Below are positions 21,872 to 33,308 of a stretch of DNA of 64,000 nt, in pieces. The notes under the pieces are model-generated. The model searched no databases, had not been told where the DNA came from, and worked only from the letters and a program-made list of their open reading frames with translations. A program made the position numbers and the translations under genes. How positions within the stretch are numbered: the first letter of the stretch is position 1; each line of letters opens with the position of its first letter. This stretch comes from Micractinium sp. NFX-FRZ (taxonomy: Eukaryota; Chlorophyta; Trebouxiophyceae; Chlorellales; Chlorellaceae), in contig JAPTJF010000112.1 in assembly GCA_029339195.1 (NCBI GenBank), forward strand, positions 1 through 64,000. Reading direction: 5' to 3'.

Positions 21872-22746
21872 CGTGCTAGCCATTTGTGGGCTAGGGCGCA
21901 GCCTGACTGCCTAGATTCGTTGCATTCACAGCACAGCTTTGACCTGCCCACTCGCTGCCTACTCGCTGGTGCGTGCAAACCTTTGATGTGTGCAGTCGGC
22001 GGGGAGCACCTGCCATGTTGCGTATGCCATGTTGTATGTGCCACCTTGTCACTTGCACCTGCTCTCCTCCAGGCATGCCGCAAGGCAGGCACACGCGTTG
22101 TTTTGTGACAATCGTGACAAAGTCATGAGTGAGGAAGTTTCGCAGCAGCACAGGGGCAGGTGCAGTCAGTGGAGGCCGTGGATTTGTGGCAGTGATGTGT
22201 GCGGCCAGCATGCCCACTGTCGCCCGGCAATGCCCATGCATGCATCTGCTGGAGAGCCGTTGTGTTCAAATCTTGAAAGGGTGCTAAGCTTCGCAAGGTG
22301 CTGTCCGTGGTATTACAAACTTGACTGATCAGATATCAAAGAGGCATGCACAGGTGGCAGAACTTGTGGCAGAGGGCTGCGGTTGTAGGGAGTCACCCCG
22401 GCAGATCATGCCAGCCTGGCCAGCACTCTGTTGCGGATGGCAGTGCCCTGCTCGCAGTCCTCCTCCAAGCACTTGACATACACATCCTCATCAATGCCGC
22501 CATCCCATCCACGCGGAAAGAGTTGCCCGGGCGTCCGGGCTGACAAAGTATGGTTGCCATTGAGCCCTACGTGACAAGCTGCACAGTTCACAGGGACAAC
22601 CGTCCCAGCCGCACTAGTAACAATCGACCAGGCTGAGCTCGTCGGCAAATAATGACAAGAAGCACGGAAGTACGTGGTCCCCATGCCATCTTCAGGCCAG
22701 GCATGAGTTCACAGATCAACACTGGGAGAATTGGCGGCTGCACTCC
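21872..22746. other. Convergent 3' region between RRP6L3 and ARPC4
   Basis: Mostly featureless. A minus-strand frame ending near 22406 reads GGIDEDVYVKCLEEDCEQG before a stop, preceded by an AG acceptor-like site. It looks more protein-like than chance and could be a small or alternative terminal exon, but matches nothing I know. Confidence 0.25.
22313..22317 (-). terminator. TGTAA poly(A) signal, ARPC4 side
   Basis: TGTAA on the minus strand about 430 bases past the ARPC4 stop; the distance makes assignment tentative. Confidence 0.3.
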
Positions 22747-24021
22747 TCAGCTGCCACCATCGCCGCCGCATGCTGCTGTGGCTCCTGCCATTCCTTCTGC
22801 TGCTGCTGCTGCTACTGCTGCTCCTGCCGCTGCTGTGGCTCCCGCTGCTGCTGCCCCACTGCTGTGCCGCCGCTCCAGCGTCTGCCAGTAGTCTGCTGCC
22901 ACAGCTCGCGCCCTTGACCGCAGCGACAGCTTCATGGCGCTCAGCTCAGATGACAGGTCCTCCACGAACTGCACAGCATGGGCACAGCACGGCGTGTCGA
23001 CGCTGCGCGTGAAGGCACAGCGCGACGCACCATCGCACACAGCGGCACGGCGCCGTGCCCCGCCCCGCCTTGCTCCCATAGCGCCCCAGCTTTCTTTTCC
23101 CCCACGGCATCATGACCTGGCAGATAAAGCCGGTGAGCCTAGCAACGCACTCTCCCCCGCTCTCCCAACTCCCCATGCCCACACTGCCCTGGCCGATCGT
23201 GCGTTCCATCTGCTGCATGCACCACTGGTGCGTACCTGGCAGATAAAGTCCACCAGGGCATCTCGCCGGTAGCGCTCCAGGTGGCGCCACGTCACTAGGA
23301 AGGTCAGGTCCCATTCTGGCAGTGCCACGCGCCGCACTATCTCCAGATCGTCCGCCCTGCGGGGCAGAAACGGGGGGAAGTAGGGGCAGGGCCATAGCAT
23401 GACGGAGGAAGGAGATGGGAGGCAACATAAGACCGGCGAGAAACTGGCAGCACGGAGGGCCATGGGCAGCTGATCGTGTGGCACTTTGCTAGTGCGGCGC
23501 CAGTGCCTGCACAGGACGCAGGACGCGCCAAGCCAGCAGCAGGGAGCTCCTTGAGAAGAATTTGGAGCAGCAATCTGCCAGCACCGCACACCCCCCTCTG
23601 GTTGAGGCGCCTCACCGATGCACCATGAAGCGCAAAAAGGTGTGCAGCAGGTACTCCTCCACTGGATCGGCAGCCCGGAAGCGAAAGGACACGCGGCAGC
23701 TGTTGATGGAGCGCTCCACCAGGGCGCACTCCTGAGTGAGGGCGGGAGCAGCGCAGCGGGCGGTGGCGGTTCAAGGGCGGGAGTGGGTGGTTGAGCGTCG
23801 GCGCTCTGTATCGCAGCCCGCACAGCGTCGAATTTGAGCTTCTCGTAGATGCGCACCTGCTCGCTGCGGGCTACAGTCAGTGGCGGCAGCAGGAGGTGGG
23901 GCGCGGGGTTTGTGTCCTCGATGACCGGGATGTTATGGCGCTCTACCGCTGCTGACGGGAAGTTGTGCAGGCAAAAAGCGGGGCGCAGCACCGCCCGCAG
24001 CTGCTCCAAGTACTCTTGCAT
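22747..24021 (-). CDS. ARPC4: Actin-related protein 2/3 complex subunit 4
   Basis: Core subunit of the Arp2/3 complex, which nucleates branched actin filaments; ARPC4 forms the structural centre with ARPC2. Four exons, about 207 residues: 23857-24021, 23616-23731, 23236-23356, 22747-22968. Nearly every family landmark is visible: ALCLENF-like FCLHNFPSAAVERHN, LLLPPLTVARSEQ, ECALVERSINSCRVSF, LLHTFLRFMVHRADDLEIVRR, LTFLVTWRHLERYRRDALVDF and SSELSAMKLSLRSRARAVA. ARPC4 is normally about 168 residues. The excess here is an Ala/Gly-rich tail of about 37 residues after the usual end (ADYWQTL). The start is the first ATG of the conserved frame; the family N-terminus is a few residues longer, so a small upstream exon is possible. 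Lies about 400 bases downstream of RPN9 on the same strand, with no sign of joint control. Confidence 0.92.
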
Positions 24022-24419
24022 TTTGCGAACAGAAGTGAACTCAAACGCAGACAGAGCCCAAAATAACGCAATGGATGGTGATCTGAGCTGATCAAGGATT
24101 GGCAGACGGCTGGGAATGCTCGGGATGACGAGAACAGTGGGTTTGAGGTGGCGCCCCGTCGCACTCATTCTCTGCTCTCGTGCCCTTGCCACTCCCCATC
24201 GCCTGTCGCCAAACTTGCACTCCCTGATGTGATCTCATAGCCAAACCTTGTGATCATCTTTGGAACAGTAACAGTTACATCTTGGCAGGTCAGCGCTCAT
24301 CTTCGAGCTGTTCCTATGCATGCCGTGCCGGCCCGGGCGGGCCCGACTGGGCTCTTGCACACCCGTGCCACGCCCACCATGGGCCTGGCGCTACTTGCGA
24401 CACCCCGGAGGAGGCGGGC
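24022..24419. other. Spacer between RPN9 and ARPC4
   Basis: About 400 bases holding the RPN9 3' end and ARPC4 promoter. An in-frame extension upstream of the ARPC4 start (FEFTSVRK) lacks conservation and is treated as 5'UTR. No other gene seen. Confidence 0.4.
24275..24279 (-). terminator. TGTAA poly(A) signal, RPN9
   Basis: TGTAA on the minus strand about 145 bases past the RPN9 stop, a typical distance. Confidence 0.45.
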
Positions 24420-27400
24420 TCATGCCTGCGCCACGCCCACCGCCTCCTCCTCCAGCGTGAGGGCCGCGTTGCTGACCTTGTCCACCCAGCCATCCAGCCG
24501 CGTGCGGAGGCCCTCAATCTGCACAGGCGGGGGCGGCAGCGGGGGACGGGCGGGGCGCGACAGAGCGGCGTGAGGTTGTTGTAGCGTGGGTGGATGGAGC
24601 ACTGGCACCAGCTGCCCAGCATGAGCACAGACGCCCGGTTACACTACGTCATCTACTTGTCCACGTGGCCCACGGCAGGTGCCCAGCGCACCCAGCGCAC
24701 ACAGCGCACGCAGCACCCAGGGCGTGAGTCAGGACGCTGCCGCCGCACCTGTGGGAAGGTCAGGATGCGGGGCTGCACCCAGGACACCTGCACGCTGCCC
24801 TCCACCTGGTCAATCACCCCCTCAATCAGGTGCAGCGCCAGCGTCTGCGGGGGAGGGGGCAGGCAGGAGGAGGAGGAGGAGGAGGAGGGTGTGGGTGGCT
24901 GGAAGGGTAGGTGGACGATAGCAGGACGGCAGGCGGTGCGCTTCAGGCGGGCGCTTCAGGTGGCTTGCGGTTTCACAAGAGAGCCCGAACCGCTCTACCT
25001 GCATCTCCCCCTCCACCACGATGCCCCGGCCCCACACCACCGGCCTCCCCCCCTGAGCCCCATTGGTACGCAAATACACAGCGGTATGGCGCCGGCCTTG
25101 CCACCAGTGCATGCGGCGTGCAGCCCTCCCATCCAGCCCACCAGCAGGAGAGCTCTGCGGCGGCCCTGCCTGCACTGCCCGCGGCCTGCAGCCCCGCCCG
25201 ACACTTCACTTGACTCAAGTAACAAGCGCATGCCGGCTTGCCTTCATGAGGAGGAACTCCACACCGTCCATGGGCAGCTTGGTGCGCTGCGCCACGTCAG
25301 CCAGCGCGATGGTGCGGCGGTCGGGCGGCAGGCTGGAGATCATCTCCATCAGGCAAAGGATGGTGATCTTCTCGCGCAGCCGCCGCTCGTGCTCCACCAG
25401 TGCGGGCTGCCCGTTGAGCAGGGAGGCGTGCTTGGTGCAGAGGGCGTCGTAGGCATGGATGTCGCCTGCACGTGGCCGGGAGGTGGGAGAGGCAGGAAGG
25501 GCAGTGGTTTGTATGAGTGCAGGGAAGGCGGGTGCGGTCAATGCCGCCTGCAGGTTCCGGGTGCTTTCGGCCGGTTGGGGCGGAAGCGGGAGAGGGACGC
25601 AGGTGGGCGCAAGCTCAACCCGGCGGAGGGGTTGCGTAGGGGTGGCAGGGCGCGTGCCCGGCCGGGGGAGGGGTGCACCAGGGGCGCCTTCTACTACAAA
25701 GCCCTGTCGCCCAAACCAACCTTGTCCATCCCGGCCCAGCAGTGCTCGGCGCTCATGGCCCCTTTCTAATGCTCAGATGCGCACACACACGCGCGCCCAC
25801 CCACATATGTGCCACACCCACCCGAGTTGAAGCACTCCAGCATCTCACGCAGCCAGCCAAAGCCGCCTTCGTTCAGCGCATTGATCTGGGGAGGCAGGCG
25901 GGCAAGGGCAAGTGAGAGGGAGGCAGGGGTTGAGACAGGCAGACGGTCAAGGCAGGCAGGCAGCCAAGACGTGAGTCCCAGCGGGGCTGCATCCAACCAC
26001 CCCGACCACCCACCAAGCACAGCCGCCGGCAGCGCAAGCAACCAACCACGCCGCCTGACAATCCTGGAGTGCTCATATTCCTCTACCGCTGCCGCCCCGG
26101 CCCCCCATACTCACGATGGGGTGCAGCAGCAGCTCCCCAAAGTTGTACACATCCTCGCCCAGCAGGGCAGCCAGGGAGATGTCCACTGCCAGCGCCTGGG
26201 GCAGGGAAAGGAGGGAGGGGCAGGGCACAATGCACGGTATGCATTTCGACGGGAGGACCCGCGGTATGTGGGACCGACGAGCAGGTGGGGAATCCAGCGC
26301 ACGCAGCCGGCCAGTTGACCGCCCTGCCCTGCTTGCCCTGCCCTTCTTTGGGGAACGTAACACAGTCACTACAGGCATGAAGCAGCCGCCATGCGCCCCC
26401 CTTTTGATATCCAACACATGCGCCGTGCCGCCCCACCTGCCGGAAGTCCTGGGGCAGCGTGTCCTGGGAGACGTAGGCCAGGTACATCAGGGTGGCGCTG
26501 CAGGCAGGGCAGGGGCAGGGGGGCGCAGCACACACAGCAGGGTGGGAAGATGTGGTGTGCGTGGTGTGACGTGGCGTGTGGAATGCGTGTGCGGAGAGAG
26601 GATCCCAGCAGGCGGCGGGGTGGGCTGTTGGCAGGGGACTGGGGCGGGGCAGTGCTGGGCAGATGCCCGTCCTCGACACTCGCCATCACCACACACATGT
26701 GGACCTCACTGCCCCCTGCCCCACCCGCGGTGCGCACCGGTAGCACTGCACTTGCCCCCGGCACCACCGCTCTGCTCCCCGGGTAGCGCCGCGCCGGCAC
26801 CCCCCTGCCCCACCGGCTGCGCTCACCGGTAGTACTGCGCATACTCCTTCTGCTGCTTGTGGTAGAGGGAGGCGACATAGTAGACGGAGGCGCTGACCTG
26901 GGGGTCCACCTGCACAGCAGGCACAGCAGGCAGCAACACATGCAGAGTGTGTCGGGGTTTGGAATGAAGTTCCACATGGACACCGGCACGCAGAGGGCGG
27001 GCAGAAGTCGCTGGTGCCGACCTGGGGTCAGCCTGAATAGCAGGCATAGCAGGCACAGCCGGCGGCAGCAAGTGGCAGGGAGCGAGGTGGCCAGCCCGCG
27101 GGATGGGCAGGCGGTGCAGTGGCAGGGGGGCCGGGTGAGCCTGCAGCGCGCCAGCCAGGCCGGCAACCGCCAGCGCATGCAGCCACCAACCACCCCAGCA
27201 GCAGTCTAGCCCCCTCCACATGCAGCCAAACACCCCTCCGTCCCTGGCTTCCTTCCCGCCTCTCCCCCTTGCCCCCATCTCACGTCTGCCATCCCCTCCA
27301 GCTCCTCCCTGCCCGCCTCCATCGTGCGCTTGCACTCCTGCACCCATGAAGCAGGGCAGAGCGAGAGCAAGTTGGTGGGCAATGATCCTGCCATGCCCTT

Positions 27401-28966
27401 CCCCGCAGCCCGCTCAACTGCACCAACACCACGTGACTTCCCCGCCAATCTTGTAACCCGGGTCCTGGCGCCTGCGCACTCCCCTACGCCTGCCCATCCT
27501 GCATTTGGGCACCTCCCCGCCTTCGAGCACCTCCCCGCCCCTGTCCCAATCCTCATTTGCACCTGCCCGCCTGCAGGCGCCCCTGCACCAGGGAGTGATG
27601 CGCCAGTCGGCCCCTCTTCCCTGCCACCCCCCCAACTCTGCCAAACCGGCTGGCCCACACCTGCAGGCGCCCCTGCACCAGCGCATACTGCGCCAGCTGC
27701 ATGCGCAGGTACAGGGTGGGCTGCTGCGTGTCTGGCTGCTTGCTGGCCTCCAGGTTGGTGATCACATCCCTGATGAAAGCCTCGCCCTCCTGCACAGCAG
27801 GCACAGCACGGCGGGCACAGCGGGCGCAGGTTGGTAAGTGCATCCCTGGCGGGCGCCCCTCCCTCCTGCACGTGCAGCGCGCAGCAAACCTGAAGAACAA
27901 ACAGACAGGCCGGCTTGCATGGAAGTCTGTGTTGACCCGCGACAACCCAAGCACCAGTCTAAGAAGCAAACAGAAGAGAGAGAGAAAGAGAAGTAAAGGT
28001 CCTGCCCATACCTCCGGCGTGGCGATCCGCTTGCTGACTCTCCTCCACCACAGCAACACCTTCCTGGCCGCCAGTCCTGGCCCCGCCCACCCTCCCCAAT
28101 ATGAACAGCCACCACGAACCGACCCTGCCCAATAACAAACAGGCATGACGCACCTCTGGCTTGGCCATCTGCTTGCTGACCGCCACCGCGAAGAAGGCCA
28201 GCTTGAGCAGGTTGATCTTGTGCGCAAAGCCGGCCACAAAGTTCTGGTACAGCGCCACCAGGAAGCCGCCCTGCTGGAAGTCGGGGGACTGCACAATGCG
28301 TGGCAGGAAGGAGTGGGGATATGTGTATGAGGGGGGTGCTGGTGGGAGACGGAAATTCTGTGTCTGTGGAAAGGGACATGAGGGAAGCCTGCGGGAGGTT
28401 GAGGGACCACACACGAGCGGCAGGAAGGGGTGGAACAGTGTGCGTCAGGAGGCGGCTGCAAGACAGGTTATGTCAGGTAGCAGGACGCCAGGAAGTCAAA
28501 TGCGGGCAAAGCCGGGGGGACGGTGCTCATGCGGGATGCGGGGCGGCAGAGGAGGGTGGCAGAAGGCAGACGGGTTGTGGACGGTCAGGGGGGCAGTGGC
28601 ACAGGGGTTCCAGGGGTGAACTTGGTGTGGGAGAGAGGACGGATAGCGTGGGTGGCAGCGGCAACGTGTGTAAGCTCATAAAGCCTGGACTGGGGTGAAG
28701 CGAAATGGGGGGAAAGCGCCAAGAGGGACACCACAGAGCAGCTGGGGGCACGGGACATGCAGCAGCGGCGCCGCCCAATACCGCTTTGCCCTCAACGCCA
28801 TGCTTCCAAGCCCAACCCTGCATACCTCAATGTGCTGCTCAAGCTTGGCAGTCAGCTGGTGCCACAGCTTCTTGTGATACAGCTCCCCCAGCTCCGCCAG
28901 CGCCGCCGCCAGCTGCGGCCGCTCCGCCGCCGCCCCCTCAATCCATGCCTGGTACCGGTCCGCCAT
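24420..28966 (-). CDS. RPN9: 26S proteasome lid subunit RPN9 (PSMD13)
   Basis: Non-catalytic PCI-domain subunit of the 19S lid, required for assembly of the 26S proteasome. Eleven exons, about 388 residues, close to the family norm: 28826-28966, 28154-28288, 27661-27789, 27284-27337, 26827-26909, 26437-26497, 26115-26195, 25822-25885, 25242-25465, 24749-24844, 24420-24518. Diagnostic segments: LAELGELYHKKLWHQLTAKL near the N-terminus, HKINLLKLAFFAVAVSKQM, ASVYYVASLYHKQQKEYAQY, VDISLAALLGEDVYNFGELL, then the PCI winged helix LREKITILCLMEMISSLPPD with TIALADVAQRTKLPMDGVE, and the C-terminal VQVSWVQPRIL. Intron 24845-25241 needs a GC donor (AAG|GCAAGC) to join LLMK to TLALHLIEG; continuing past it gives an immediate non-conserved stop. 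Confidence 0.95.
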
Positions 28967-29481
28967 TGCTGCCGCCTATCCCTGCTGCAGCCGCTCCGCC
29001 ACTAGTGTGCCCCGCCGCGCCCTCTGGAGCCGCAGCCACTGGTTGGCAGGGTGATCGGGCCGCCCACAGGCAATGGGAAGCGCTGCTGTGCACCTTGCCA
29101 GCACACGATGCGGGTGATGAGCTGAGAATAACAGTCGGACAGCCCGTCAGCGCTCACTGACGGTATGCGATCAGCTGTAGCGGTGAACGGCAATGCGCTG
29201 GCGCCCACAGCTAGCGAGTTAAATGCTGATGGTCATGAACCGCAGTGCAAGCAGTTTGGTTGTCCGTATGCTTTCTGTGCTTTGGACAGGCTGGCGGGCG
29301 CAATGTGCACGCATGCCACCAAACCAAGGCCATTGGGTGTAATCACAGGCCTACCGACCTGCCACAAAATTCCCAAGGCCATATCTGGCAGATTGACCAG
29401 CTATCCTGCCCGCACTCTCTGCAGCAGCAAGGGTTGTGTTGGCGCTCCTAGTAGAGTACTAGCCAGCGCGTGCGCAGCATT
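28967..29481. promoter_or_regulatory. Divergent promoter region, RPN9 (-) and FMO (+)
   Basis: About 515 bases separate the two start codons, so both promoters and 5'UTRs must lie here. No TATA box or known element stands out. Confidence 0.45.
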
Positions 29482-30697
29482 ATGCTGCGTCTTTCGTTGT
29501 TACCAGCCAGACAGGCCGCCCTACCCAACCTCAAGCCTCGCTTGCCAGCACCACTCCCAACTCGCTGCCGGCTGCCCCAGATGGCAGCGCGGGCTTCTCA
29601 AGGGCTTGTAACGCATAGCGGAGGACACTCCTTGTCGGTGGTGAGACACACAGCCCTGGGTTCTCCTCCGCCGCCGCTGCTGCCACTTGGTTGCTGGCGC
29701 CAGCAAGCACTCCCGCACTGCTGTGCTGGATGGTGCCGCACTCTCTACAGTCTCTGTTGCCTGCCCCCTTCCCACCTGCTGCGCGACCTTATGCCTGCCT
29801 TCCCATCCCCGCACCGGCAGGCTGTAATTGGCGGCGGTGCAGCGGGGCTGGCGGCTGCACGGCAGCTGCTGCGTGCGGGGCACCGGGTGACGGTGCTGGA
29901 GGCACGGCCCAACATTGGCGGGGTGTGGGATTACACAGATGAGGTGCGAGCAGGGTGGGGCGCTTGGGGCTGGTCCCGTGAAGATGCAGTGAGCGTGTGG
30001 CTAGTGCGCACTGGCAGGCAGTGCTGTGTGCTCCTCTGGCAGTCCCGCTGTGGCACCTCCTGCCCTCGTGGTCTCACCCACATGCCCTCCCTGCTCCTCT
30101 GCTTCCCTGCTCCCACCCCCCATTCCCCTCCCCCCCATCCAATTTCCCTCCCACATCCACTGCTCCCCTGCCCGCGCCTCATTGCCCCCTCCCCCTAACC
30201 CTCCCTCTCCCGTGCAACCCGTCGGCCCTCTTGCCAGGTGGAGGACCACCCCCTGGGGCGTGGCGCGCGCCACGTGCACGGCAGCATGTACCGGGACCTG
30301 CGCACCAACCTGCCTCGCAAGGTCATGGGCTTTGCAGAGTTCCCTTTTGATGCCGCCTTCCCGGGCTCCCGAGACCCGCGCCAGTTCTGCGGGCACGAGG
30401 AGGTGGGTGGGCAAGCTGGGAGGGAGGCATGTGAGTTTTCAAGTGAGGGGGGTGCGCTATCGGGTGGGCTTGGCTGGGCTGGTCTGGTGCCCACAACTCA
30501 CCTGATTGATGCAGCCCAGCGTGCCAACTGTTTGATGTATACCGTGCACCGCCTGCCTCTCTGCAGGTTCAACGCTACCTCGAGGCGTACGCGGATGAAT
30601 TTGGCTTGCGGCAGCATGTGCGGCTGGGCACACAGGTGCAGCATGTGGCGCCCATCAAACCGGCAGCAGGGGAAGCAGGATCGGCAGCTGATGGGCC

Positions 30698-30732
<35 letters not shown>

Positions 30733-33308
30733 GCGCACCGTCGGACTGGCCGCGCTGGGAGGTGACTGCCCGACCGGTGGCATCGCAGCAGCAGCAGCAC
30801 CCTGGGACAGCAGCAGGCAGCGGTACAGAGCAGTACGATGCGGTTGTGGTGGCCAATGGACACTACGCGCGGCCGCGCTTGCCTGGCATTCAGGGGGAGG
30901 CGCTCTTCCCTGGCTTGGTGATGCACAGCCACAACTACCGCACCCCGCAGCAGTTCCGGTGGGTGCGCACAAGTGGGTTAAACAAGAGTGGAGGGCGTGC
31001 TGTGGGGTGCTCCAGGGTGGCGCAGAGGCCCCAGAAGCTTGGCCTGAGCGTGGGCAATGTGGTGTGCATGTGGGTGTGCAGCACACGCGGTTTGCAGCAC
31101 CGCAACATGCCGGCCATCGTGCCTGCCCACTCACCCATCTGCCTGCCTGGCGGCCCGCGTGCAGGGGTCAGCGAGTGGTGCTGCTGGGCGCTTCCAGCAG
31201 CGGTGTGGACATTGCAGAGGAGCTGGCAAAGGCTGGAGCCAAGGAGTGAGTGGGGGGAGGAGACGGGGAGGCACCATGAAGGAATTGGCTCCTCTGCCTG
31301 TTACGGGCCTCGGGAGGAGGGCACACAGCAGAGGCGGTGGGCAACAGAGTGTTGGGGGCGGGAGTACACAGAACCTGCCGCAGCCAATGCTGCATGAGCT
31401 GCACACCTGCTCCTTTGTTCCCTCTCTTGATTCTGCCTGCACCGCCCAGACAATGCACGGTTCTCCCTCCCAAGCAGCCACAGATGGCCCAACCGTGAAC
31501 GCACGCTGCCCTCACTTTCTGCCGTGCCTGCATTTGTGCAACTCGGCCTGGCACACCCTCCTGCTTCCTTCATCCGCCCGCAAATGGCCTGCCTGCCCGC
31601 TCACAGTCCGGCTCACCCCTCCTCTCCCCGGCAGGGTGTACCTGTGCGCGCGCGAGTGGGAGAACCCCCTCACCGGCCAGGTGCTCGACATCTCCGACCC
31701 CACCATCCCAGGCAGCAGCAGCAGCAGCAGCAGCCGCACCCCAAACGGCAGCACCAGCAGCGGTGGCAGCAGCAGTGAAGGAGCTGGCGGGAGCGGCAGC
31801 AGCGGGCCTCCAGGCATCACCAAGGCGGCCAACCTGACGGAGCTTCACGCCGATGGCTCGGTCACACTGGCAGACGGCAGCAGAATTGCTGATGTGGACG
31901 TCGTCATGTACTGCACCGGATACGAGTGAGTTGGGGGTGTGGTAAGAGGCATGCCCTGTGCCGGACGCGAGCGCTCAGCATAGGCGCAGGCGTGGGCTTC
32001 GCAAGTTGTCAAGGAGGAGTAGGAGCATCCCTGCCCTTTTGCCCGCCCCGCCTGCCTCTTCCGTCTGAGCACCAGACCCCTGCTCCCGCCATCTTTGCCT
32101 TGCATCTGCTCACCTGCATTGCTGTCTGTGGCGCTAGCGCCCTCACACCCCGCCCCATCCGCCTGTTGCCCCCCTCAGGTATGCTTTCCCCTTCCTTGAG
32201 CCCGGCCTGGTGACGGTAGAGGATGGCAGGGTGGCCCCCCTCTACCAGCACGTCTTCCCACCCGCCCTGGCCCCCACCCTGGCCTTTGTGGGGCTGTGCT
32301 GGAAGGTGCGCGGGGGGTGGAGCGGCGGCAGAAAGGGAGCGGGGGTGGGGGGTGCTGGGGTTGGCACATCTGCTGCATCCAGACTGGCACAGTGCGGCTG
32401 TTGGGCATGCGGCGGCACCCAGGCTGATAGTCTGGCTTGCCTCGGCTGCACTGGAGCCGCTCCAGTGGGTGCCCTGTCCTTGTGCCCCTGAGCTCAGCCC
32501 TGCCTGGTGTGGCTGGCGCTGCCCGCCCCGCCCCTCCCGCAGGTGGTGCCATTTCCACAGATGGAGATGCAGAGCCTCTGGATTGCACGCGTGCTGGCGG
32601 GCACGGTGGCACTGCCATCACGCGAGGTGCGTGCAGCCAACTTTTCTTCCTGTTTTTGCTCTTTTCCTTTTGGTAAAAAAGGACCAAGAGAACTGTTTTT
32701 GGTTATTTTTTAAACAATATCGTGGCAGGCTTGGCTCAGCACTCGTGGCCGGGCACGCCAGGCAGGGGAGCCGATGGCGGCTGCTCCATGAAGGTTGCCT
32801 GGCTGCATGGCTTGTTGCTGCGTTGTTAATTTCACTGCAGCAAGTGCTTGCCTGCTTTCCCCCCTCACCCTGCCTGTCCGTCTCACCCCCCTCTCTTTCC
32901 CTGCGCAGGATATGGAGCGGCACACAGCTGTCTTGTTCTTATGCCCTGCTCCGCCTGATGTTTTGAAAGCGACATTGCTCTGCTCTGCAGGAAATGGAGC
33001 GGCAGACGGCAAAGTTCTACGCCTCACTAGCAGCAGCGGGCGTGCCCCAGCGCTACACACACCGCCAGAGCGGCAGCGTGCAGTGGGAGTATGCCCGTTG
33101 GCTGGCAGCACAGTGCGGGGAGGCGGCGCCGGAGCCATGGAGGGAGGAGATGTACACAGCTTGCGGGCTGTCACGCAAGCTGAACGCTGGGAAATACAGA
33201 GATGCGCCGCTGCCGGATGCAGAGGCTGCAGAGGCGGCAGCGCAGGCAGAGGCGCAGCGCGTGCGGCAGCAGCAGCAGCGGCCAGCCGAACAGGCGGCAG
33301 CAGTGTAG
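29482..33308 (+). CDS. Flavin-containing monooxygenase (FMO), possibly organelle-targeted
   Basis: FAD- and NADPH-dependent oxygenase of N- or S-containing small molecules. Nine exons, about 568 residues: 29482-29607, 29821-29943, 30238-30402, 30567-30958, 31165-31245, 31635-31925, 32179-32305, 32543-32626, 32991-33308. Motifs: FAD Rossmann AVIGGGAAGLAAARQLL ending VLEARPNIGGVW, second nucleotide site VVLLGASSSGVDIAEEL (NADPH), and the FMO/BVMO signature DVVMYCTGYE. The first about 40 residues (from MLRLSLLPARQ) contain Arg, Ser and Pro but no Asp or Glu, suggesting a plastid or mitochondrial transit peptide; a second ATG at 29581 would remove it. Ser-rich and Gln-rich low-complexity inserts occur in exons 4, 6 and 9. 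Substrate cannot be told from sequence; plant FMOs make auxin, glucosinolates or N-hydroxypipecolate. Confidence 0.92.

Noticed and set aside
29581..29583. Second Met as the start of the FMO
   Set aside because: Possible, but the in-frame upstream stretch has no acidic residues and resembles a transit peptide, so the first ATG at 29482 was preferred.
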